A stretch of 64,000 nt of DNA from Sinohyriopsis cumingii (Eukaryota; Mollusca; Bivalvia; Unionida; Unionidae), in the NCBI GenBank assembly GCA_028554795.2, contig CM068829.1:130836016-130900015 (forward strand). The letters are read 5' to 3'. The notes below the pieces were generated by a model that worked only from the letters and a program-made list of their open reading frames with translations, had not been told where the DNA came from and did no database searches. Below are positions 56,413-64,000 of the stretch, in pieces. A program made the translations under genes and the position numbers. The stretch's first letter is position 1, and each line of letters begins with the position of its first letter.

Positions 56413-56660
56413 TAAACTATTTATACATACATTTAATTACTGAATCCTTATTCACATCCAGTTGGGTATTCATTATTTATTTATAGTTCCATAAATAATT
56501 GGTTATAACTTATTGAAGATTAAAAGCCCTTCAGGGCATGCATTGGTGTTATTCTAACCCAGTTAGAGAAATAAGAGTCTTCTTTGGTGCAAGCTATATA
56601 TAGATGACTAGAGACAAATCACGGACTATGTGGAGGAAGGGGTTAGGATATTGGTGGGTA

Positions 56661-57640
56661 TAAAGTCTTGACACGAACCCTCCATGGATATTTTATCTCA
56701 AGGAGATACAGTCCACCTACGAAGCAAGTCCTGACGAATTTCGTGGAGACGAAACAGCGATATAAGGGGCGCATTAAGGGAGTACCAGGTATGAAAAACA
56801 CGCAAATGTTAATAAACGGTATCAATAGTTTGTACTCATGGAAGCCTTACTTAGAGAATTTTGATTTCAACGCCTCTTATCTTGTTTCGAAACAAGGCCA
56901 CATTCTAACAGCAGGAAAAGTTGTAAAAAAATTCGTCGAGCCGATTTCGAGAAACTTGCGACTAAATAAAGGAAGTAGAGCAGATCACATGCATTAAAAT
57001 GATATACATGTGGGCCATTAGTCCCCTCTTTATACAGTCTTGACACGAGCCCTCCATGGATATTTTATCTCTAGAAGATAGAGTCCACCTACGAAGCAAG
57101 TTCTGACGAATTTCGTGGAGACGAAACAGCGACATAAGGGGCGCATTAGGGGGGTACCGGGTATGAAAAACACGCAAATGTTAATAAACGGTATCAATAG
57201 TTTGTACTCATGGAAGCCTTACTTAGAGAATTTTGATTTCAACGTCTCTTATACTGTCTCGCAATAAGGCCCCATTCTAACAGGAGAAGAAGTGTAAAGA
57301 AAATTCGTCGAGCCGATTTCGAGAAACTCGCGACTAAATAAAGGAAGTCGAACAGAAGCCATTACGTCTACTCTATATACGGTCTTAACATGAACCCTCC
57401 ATGGGTATTTTATTTCTAGGAGATAGAGTCCACCTACGAAGGAAGTCCTGACATATTTCGTAGAGACGAAACAGCAAAATCAGGGGCGCCTTGGGGGGAG
57501 GTGGGTGTACCGTGTAATAGACGCAAATGTTAATAAACTGTTTCAATAGTTTTTACTCATGGGACCCTTACTTAGAAGATTTTGATTTCAACGCCTCTTA
57601 TACTGTTTCGAAAGAAGGCTTTTTCCTAGATAGTTTCCAA
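56661..57640 (+). repeat. Satellite units (~345-372 bp), plus orientation
   Basis: The unit starting (A)GTCTTGACACGAACCCTCCA recurs at 56,664, 57,036 and 57,381. Each contains ATCTC(A/T)AGGAGATA, TCCACCTACGAAG, GACGAAACAGCGA, GGGGCGC, AAACACGCAAATGTTAATAA and TTGATTTCAACGCCTCTTAT. The first two are close, the third more diverged. Frames read through them (for example 56,668-56,997) are not genes. The same family runs in the opposite direction at 61.9-63.6 kb. Confidence 0.85.
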
Positions 57641-57790
57641 GTGGCGATGAAATCAAAAATCAAATTCCTCTATGTCAGTGTCCAATTCGATCAAGTTATA
57701 GCTTAATTCGATACACATTTTGCGTGTTTTTCACTGATGGTACCCCTTAAGGCGCCCCTTATTTCGCTCTTTGGTCTTTTGAAATTTGAA
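57615..57790 (-). repeat. Inverted satellite fragment
   Basis: GATAGTTTCCAAGTGGCGAT onward, including ACATTTTGCGTGTTTTTCAC and GGTACCCCTTAAGGCGCCCC, is the reverse complement of part of the plus units and nearly matches 63,400-63,530. It meets the plus-oriented third unit tail to tail. Confidence 0.8.
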
Positions 57791-57844
57791 TTCATCATGT
57801 TTTTTTAATCTAAGTGAAATCGACAAACTTTTTCTAAAACGTCA

Positions 57845-60160
57845 TCAAAAGTGGAAAACTTTATTTCAAATCCTACCCAGGAACAATTAGGTCTTTTCAA
57901 AAAAAATTAATTGGTTCAACTTGCTAGAAAATACTATCTTTCTGAGGTAAATGCTTCCTTAACGAAACAAGAAATAAGAAATATTTTGGCTCAGTATTTG
58001 GTAGAAAAGAATTTTTGGATAAAAATGCTTTGGTTTCGATCAGTAAGTCTGTATTAGACTCTGACATAAAAGTGAAGGAATTAGAATTAAAATACAAGAT
58101 GGAATTGGAGATGAGGAGAAAGAGAAGACAAATGCAATTGCAAGCGGAAGAAAAAGAGAAAGAAAGACAAATGCAGTTACAAGAAAAACAAATGCAGTTA
58201 CAATATGAGAAAGAGGAGAGACAGAGACAGGAAAGTGAGAAAGAAAAACAAATGCAATTACAAAAGTAACAAATGTAAATGCAATTAAATAAGGAAGAAC
58301 CAGAGAAAGAGAGGGAATATCAATTTAGAATAAAAGAAATGGAGCTGGCAAGTGAAAATCATATTTCCACTTCAAATACAAATTTAAGTTTTGATCTTGC
58401 AAAGAATATTAGATTAGTGTCCCCTTTCAGAGGAAAAGAACTAGACAAATATTTTACTCGCTTTGAAAAAGTTGCTGAAAATTTGAAATGGTCAAGGGAG
58501 CATTAGACTCAATTATTACAATGTGTACTAACTGGTAAGAGTATTCATAATTACAATTCACTGTCAGTTCACCAAAGTGGTAACTATGATGTGGCTAACG
58601 AATGCATCTTATGGGGTTATGAGTTAGTCCCTGAAGCTTATAGGCAAAATTTCAGAAACTATAGAAAAGAAGCTGGACAAACTCATGTCGAATTTACGAG
58701 GAAAAAAGAGCAGCTATTTGACAGATGGTGCTTAGCCAAGAAAGTTGAACGAGATTATGAAAGTCTCTGACAACTTGTATTACTTGAAGATTTCAAAAAC
58801 TCTGTCCATAGTGGCATTAAATCTTTGACAAGCATCAGATTGAAACTTTAGAAAATGCTGCTCGAGCTGCTAATGAGTATTCTTTAACTCAGTAAAGTTC
58901 CTTTTGCAAATAAGACTTCTACTCAACAACCTTCTGGCAGAAAAGTATTTCAGCCTAATACAAGCGCTTCTAAAACTCAAACTGGTACAACTTCTAAATA
59001 TCAAGTTTCTGATAAGCTTGATTAAAGATCATTGTCTCTTCCTACGTGTACCTATTGCAAGAAGAAAATACACGTTATTTCTGATTGCTACAAGTTGAAA
59101 AATAGGCATCGGAATCAAGACAGACCTATTCCAAAATGGTCTTATTTCTAAGAGGTCAAGGTCAAGGGCATGTATTGAAAGCGATACATTTGTTGGATCT
59201 AATAAATCCCAGTCTGATTTTATTATGGAGAATTATGAACCATTCATATCGAAGGGTTCTATATTACTCATGGGTGATTCCGCCAATCCTATCCCTATTA
59301 AAATTTTAAGGGACAAAGGAGCTTCTCAGAGTCTTTTATTGTCAGGTACTTTGCCTTTTTCTGAGAAGTCTTCTTCTAACGAGAGTGTTCTTATTCAGGG
59401 AATAGAGTGCGGCTTTGTTAATGTTCCTCTCCATTGTGTAAATTTGTCATCAGACTTAGTCTCAGGACCCGTGACAGTCGGCAAGGTGTCTGTTTTACCC
59501 GTTGAGGTCATTCATTTATTTTTATTACTAGGCAACGACCTAGCTGGAGACAAGGTTGTGGTTAATCCACTTGTAACTGACAAGCCTTGCTTGTTTCAGA
59601 AAGTCGATCCAATTGAAAACGAATTCCCTGATTTATTCCCAGCTTGTGCAGATACCAGAGCAATGGCAAAGAAAGCTCTTGAGAATGATGTTGATAAGGA
59701 ATGTATTCCTTTAGCTGACACGTGTATTGGTCAGGCTTTTGATGAGGTCACTTTCACTACTTGCTTGGATCAATCAGAAGGTATTTATCACAGTAATCCT
59801 CCTTTAACTACACATTCTCTCTATTCTAATCAGGGTGATAAACGACAATCACTTGTCGTAGAACAGGTAAAAGATCCTGCAATCTCCTGTTTGTTGCAAA
59901 GGGCCATTAGTGAAACTGAAGCTACTGAAGTTCCTGTATGTTAGTTCATTAAAAATGGAATTCTTATGAGAAAATGGAGGCCTCCCGAGGTACCTGCTGG
60001 TGATGAGTGGTCAGTGGAATATCAAATTGTAGCTCCAAAACCTTACAGGCAGGAAATACTTAGTCCGGCCCATGAAACTCCATCGGCTGATCATTTAGGG
60101 ATTAATAAAACGTATCACAAGATCTTGACTCACTTCTATTGGCCAAAAATCCTTACTTAG
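57845..60160 (+). pseudogene. Ty3/gypsy Gag-protease-integrase remnant
   Basis: A plus-strand relative of the 0.7-2.6 kb remnant. In order: a Gag N-terminus (NPTQEQLGLFKK; LTKQEIRNILAQYLVEKN); a charged repeat MQLQxxEK region (58,120-58,300); a capsid part (GKELDKYFTRFEKVAENLKW; LVPEAYRQNFRNYRKEAG); a zinc knuckle CTYCKKKIHVISDCYK (59,045); protease with ILRDKGASQSLLLSGTLPF, whose DTG is now DKG; a spacer; then the H2C2 start of integrase (HLGINKTYHKILTHFYWPKI) at 60,100-60,155. RT and RNase H are missing, and a satellite joins abruptly. Stops are numerous. Dead. Confidence 0.8.
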
Positions 60161-60345
60161 AGAATTTTGATTTCAACGCCTCTTATACTGTTTCGAAATA
60201 AGGCCCCATTCTAACAGCAGAAGAAGTGTAAAGAAAATTCGTCGAGCCGATTTCGAGAAACTCGCGACTAAATAAAGGAAGTCGAACAGAAAACATGCCA
60301 TAAGATTATATACATGTGGGCCATTACGTTCAATTCTTTATACAG
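60150..60345 (+). repeat. Partial satellite unit abutting the Gag-Pol remnant
   Basis: CTTACTTAGAGAATTTTGAT and what follows, to TTTATACAGTCTTGAC, equal the second half of the units at 56.7-57.4 kb. The junction with integrase coding sequence is abrupt (…TTGGCCAAAAATCCTTACTT…), marking a recombination or insertion breakpoint. Confidence 0.8.
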
Positions 60346-61930
60346 TCTTGACTAAATCACTACGACAGACCTCAGATGTAATGAAAGAATCTACGTCAGA
60401 GAGTTTTGTTCTAATGACGGTCTTAGTGAAGAAGACAAAATCATTCATGTCTACGGCGTAGTAAGTATTTTTGCGATTCAGTAGCTCAACATTTCTCACG
60501 TACTAGGCGAGGTTCGCCAGAGCGCTTAGGAGATCATCGTCTGTATCTCTCTTAGAGTCTGAAGCTGTCCACCGGAATGGCCTACATTCCGTAATCCGAC
60601 CTGTTTCAATCAACAGATTCGCAGAAACAACGCCGTTTACATCAACGCACCAGGCGTCAGGTCATTGTCGAACGCAATTAGTATCTCAATCGGCCCTTCA
60701 GACATTTTCTGAACAGATTTCAGTAGTCGACGTCGCGGGCAAGGCGGTGGCACGCTACTATCCCCACGAACCAAGACTATCCAATATGTCACGCAGTTTT
60801 GCGAGTTGCCGAGGTTGACAATGCCGACCTTTGTACACTTCACCATGGCAGACGTGCCAGCTCGTCGCTCATGCAGACGCCGGAGAAGTGTTTTCGGGTT
60901 GATGGACTTTAGGGCCAGGCCAGCTAAAGCGCCTAGTGGCGGCCTTGAAGTGAGCTAATTTCACTGCGATCACCGCCACCCTGGCAGCAATAGCCGATGA
61001 CGTGAGACGAGCAAATTCGGGAATCGAAAAAGATACTGATTTCTTTGCGATCGAAGACAGCACAGAAAATTGCTTTGTTGACCACCCGCATTCGAATGTC
61101 CAGGGCCAATTTTCCAGGTTGCGAGTGTCTCCAATTGTTAGATTTTGAGGACTTCAAACATGTCTTTTTCTAGGGCATCACATGCATGCATGTGCCATGG
61201 GAGGACGTCAAATCTGTTTTTACGGCGGAAACTTGGAAAACAGTTTTTAATTCTCCATCGCAAGAGAAGGAATGAAGATGAGATCTCCTTATTTTCTTTG
61301 TTATACATAATATACATTGAGCTCCATATCTCTAGAAATCGGCACCACAAATTTGTAATAAATCTATCTAGTGATGGAACGGATCCATAGACATAAATTC
61401 TCCAAGAGGCGCTGAAATCAAACTTCTCGACGTAAAGGATCTGTAGGTACAAAATACTGGTACTATCAACAGCCATTGAACGTGTTTTTTATATCCGATA
61501 CCCATAAATTGTCATTTCACTGATTCCTCTCACTTCGTCAAGATTTATTTCGTGGTTTCAACATATTACCAGACATAAAAACTCAAGAATGGCCAATATA
61601 AAACTATAGGGATATTCAAGGGTCCATCTGTATATACACGATTTAATCAGACACCTGCTTCGCAAAGTTTTACTAAAATCTGCTAATGGGCTGTAACGCT
61701 TCAATATTGCAGTTATCCATAATGACCTTCCTATTAATCCCTTTGTTCTCCATTAATGCTGTCAATACATCTTGTAGGAGTCAAACATATCCACATGCAC
61801 AATCTATCAAGAGAAAGATCGATCACGGGGTCATTTAGGCGAGAACCGTAGGATCCAGATAAGAACAGAAGAGGCAATATCATAGTGGTCATCGTTATAA
61901 CGATCGTGTATTGAGCTCCGGATTTATCGA
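60346..61930. other. Unrecognised, partly GC-richer segment
   Basis: 60,400-61,130 is distinctly GC-richer than its surroundings and has several mid-sized frames on the minus strand (60,637-60,846; 60,869-61,063; 60,933-61,157). In a minus frame around 60,510-60,640, GRITECRPFRWTASDSKRD looks protein-like. I recognise no family. It may be an old transposase or gene fragment. 61,150-61,930 shows nothing. Confidence 0.35.
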
Positions 61931-62162
61931 AATCGGCTCGAAAATTCTCCTTCAAAGTTTTTACTGTTAAAACGGGGCCCTACCTAGATATTATCCAAGA
62001 GTCGCCGAATTCAAAATCCTCTAAGTAAGGGTACAATTGTACAAAGTATTAAGATAATCTATGATCAAGGTGGGTTTTTCATACCTTGTACCGAAAAAGC
62101 GCCACGGTTTTCGCTGATTCCTCTTGAAGAAATTCGTTAGAACATCCTTTGTGGGTAGACTC

Positions 62163-62285
<123 letters not shown>

Positions 62286-62554
62286 GTCAAAGAAGGGCCC
62301 GTGTCAAAGATGCTTAAAGTGGGGTCGTAAGGGCCCAACTGTATACGTAAAACATGATATTCTCACGACATGTGCTGTACCCGGCCACATTTATCTAGCG
62401 GTGAATTTCTCGAAAGAGGCTCGACAAATTATTTTTTTATGTTTTCCTACTGTTGCAACAGATCCCTAGGTAGATACTTTCTAAGAGGCGTTGAAATCAA
62501 ATCAAAACCCCGTAAGTAGTGATCAAATTACTACAAATTATTGATATATTATAT

Positions 62555-62775
62555 CAGGGGTCTCAAACGAGCGGCCCGCGAAGCCGTATCCTGTGACCAG
62601 CAAAATGATTAGTGTCACAAGGTGTCATGAGAGATAACAAAGGTGGTGCGGCCCTGTGACCAGCAAAATGATTAGTGTCACAAGGTGTCATGAGAGATAA
62701 CAAAGGTGGTGCGGCCTTGGGTCATCAAACATCTCCTCATGCGGCCATCAGGGTGGTTAAACTTTGAGACCCCTG
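62555..62775. mobile_element. hAT-type MITE inserted in a satellite unit
   Basis: Terminal inverted repeats CAGGGGTCTCAAA and TTTGAGACCCCTG, flanked by TATTATAT and TATTAGAT (7 of 8 identical), an 8-bp target duplication as made by hAT transposases. Internally a 63-bp segment starting CTGTGACCAGCAAAATGATT is duplicated in tandem (62,591 and 62,654). There is no coding capacity, so movement needed an enzyme from elsewhere. Confidence 0.9.
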
Positions 62776-63645
62776 TATTAGATGTACATTGAGCGTGTTT
62801 TTCAAACCAGGTACTCACAGGGTGCCCCTTAATTCGTTAAATCCTCTCGAAGAAATTCGTCGTGGGTCGACGTTAACCCCTAGAAATAAAGTGTCAAAGA
62901 AGGGTCCATGTAAAAAAAATCTATAAAAATCTTCTTACGGCATGCTTTGTATCCAACCTCTTTATCTAGCGGACAATTTCGTGAAATCGGTTGAACTAAT
63001 ATTCATCCGACTTCTCCTACAGTTAGAACACATATCTAGCTAGACATTCCCGAAGAGGCGTTGAAATAAATAGTCTCTAAGTCGGAGTTCAGTTAGTAAA
63101 CATATATTGATACAATTGATGCACATTCTGCGTGTTTCCCATACTTGCACCCGCAGGCTGACCCTTATATCGCCGATTCCTCTTCACGAAATTCATTAGG
63201 ACTTCCTTGGTTGGTAGACTTCATCCCTTAGAGATAAATATCAAATAAGAATCCATGTCAAAACTCTGTAAATAGGGGACGTAATGTCCCAACTGTATAC
63301 ATCAAATATAATCTTCCGACGGCATGTGTTGTACCCAAACCCCTTTATCTAGCCGACAAATTCTTTTCAAACTTTTCCTACTGTTGGAACTGAGCCCAAA
63401 CTAGATAGTTTCCAAGAAGCGATGAAATCAAAGTTCTCTAAGTCATTGTCCAGTTAGATCAAGTTATTGGTCAATTCGATCCACATTTTGCGTGTTTTTC
63501 ACAGATGGTACCCCCTAAGGCGCCCCTTATTTCGCTGTTTCGTCTCCACGAACTTCATCAGCTCTTCCTTCGTAGGTAGACTCAGTCTCCTAGAGATACA
63601 ATATCCATGGAGGGTTCATGTCAAGACTGTATAAAGAGAGGACAA

Positions 63646-64000
63646 ATGGCCAATATTTCAGTCACGTTTAAGTATTTTGGTCACTGCCAGTGTTTTGCTT
63701 GGGCAATCGTGGCTGAAAAAAGCCTGGATATATTATTACCTCACAAAAACTAATTTTATTTTTTATCCCCGACAGTGAAGAATATTATTTTTTTGTTTGC
63801 GCTGATCAGAACAACGATAATATTATTTTGTTTGCTGACTCTGATCAGATTCCGATCAGCGCGATGATTCGACAGTTGTTGTTTGTGCTGACCAGAGGCA
63901 AAAAGTCACACCGAGGTTGGGTCCTTGGGGGTTGGCGAAACTATTATATGATTATGATAGTTTCGTCAGCAACGATAGAAGGTCTCCGGTTATTAATATG
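63646..64000. other. No recognisable gene
   Basis: AT-rich end of the window with repeated phrases around CTGATCAGA(A/T)(T/C)… (63,804, 63,845, 63,890) and ATTATTTTGTTTGC(T/G)…; a short direct-repeat cluster but no gene. Confidence 0.45.

Noticed and set aside
56668-56997. A 109-codon open frame in the plus-oriented satellite
   Set aside because: It lies wholly in a tandem repeat unit, and the neighbouring units do not keep the frame open.

Overview
The window is a piece of an invertebrate animal nuclear genome, probably a mollusc. The evidence is AT-rich intergenic DNA full of (TA)n, (GATA)n and (ATT)n tracts, a tRNA-derived SINE with an ACAACA-type tail, a LINE, Ty3/gypsy remnants, a hAT-type MITE and a ~375-bp satellite. 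No convincing host gene was found. Almost everything recognisable is mobile or viral, and the mollusc assignment is inference only.

Layout. 1-3.7 kb holds a deleted Ty3/gypsy element on the minus strand with its two LTR copies. From about 5.2 to 24.2 kb lie the decayed genes of a Polinton-like (Maverick, virus-like) lineage. A minus-strand block at 13.8-20.8 kb carries major capsid, minor capsid, cysteine protease, a fibre-like protein, a membrane protein and small virion-type proteins. A divergently oriented plus-strand block at 21.4-24.2 kb carries a second, diverged major capsid and protease. A Cys-rich zinc-binding remnant and an HNH endonuclease remnant sit at 10.8-11.6 kb, and an unrecognised broken gene at 5.2-6.3 kb. 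A nearly full-length LINE (6.46-10.66 kb, 1068-codon ORF) is inserted in this region and bracketed by (TA)n tracts. From 24.8 to 36.0 kb there are LTR-like sequence, a LINE fragment, a tyrosine-recombinase remnant, a near-identical 610-bp tandem duplication and a SINE with perfect 12-bp target duplications.

36,086-55,226 is a complete 19.1-kb Polinton/Maverick (adintovirus-like) element of a different lineage. It has ~353-bp terminal inverted repeats and a perfect 6-bp target duplication (ACTGTT). All genes read rightward: protein-primed DNA polymerase B, two BIR (IAP-like) proteins, four unrecognised accessory proteins, packaging ATPase, basic and hydrophobic virion-type proteins, chromodomain integrase, two-TM membrane protein, penton-like minor capsid, a pVI/pX-like protein, major capsid, a Cys/His protein and an adenain-like protease. 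At the right end come three tandem small genes. Polymerase, both BIR genes, integrase, both capsid genes and several others carry isolated stops or frameshifts, while the catalytic motifs around them are preserved. The protease has lost its catalytic-His segment by an apparent in-frame deletion. The copy is therefore recently dead, or the assembly contains errors.

The most unusual feature is at 52.6-54.9 kb. Three small charged, coiled-coil-like genes each follow the same promoter block (a GGATGTTTTCC-TCACGTCCGCGC core followed by a TATA-like box). Each is followed directly by a hairpin matching the metazoan replication-dependent histone mRNA 3' stem-loop, with an A(C/T)CCA-type flank and a purine-rich element downstream. 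This suggests the element makes non-polyadenylated, S-phase-coupled mRNAs from these genes.

55.2-64 kb is satellite-rich. Plus-oriented ~375-bp units at 56.7-57.6 kb and minus-oriented units at 61.9-63.6 kb flank a second Ty3/gypsy gag-pol remnant. A hAT-type MITE is inserted inside one satellite unit.
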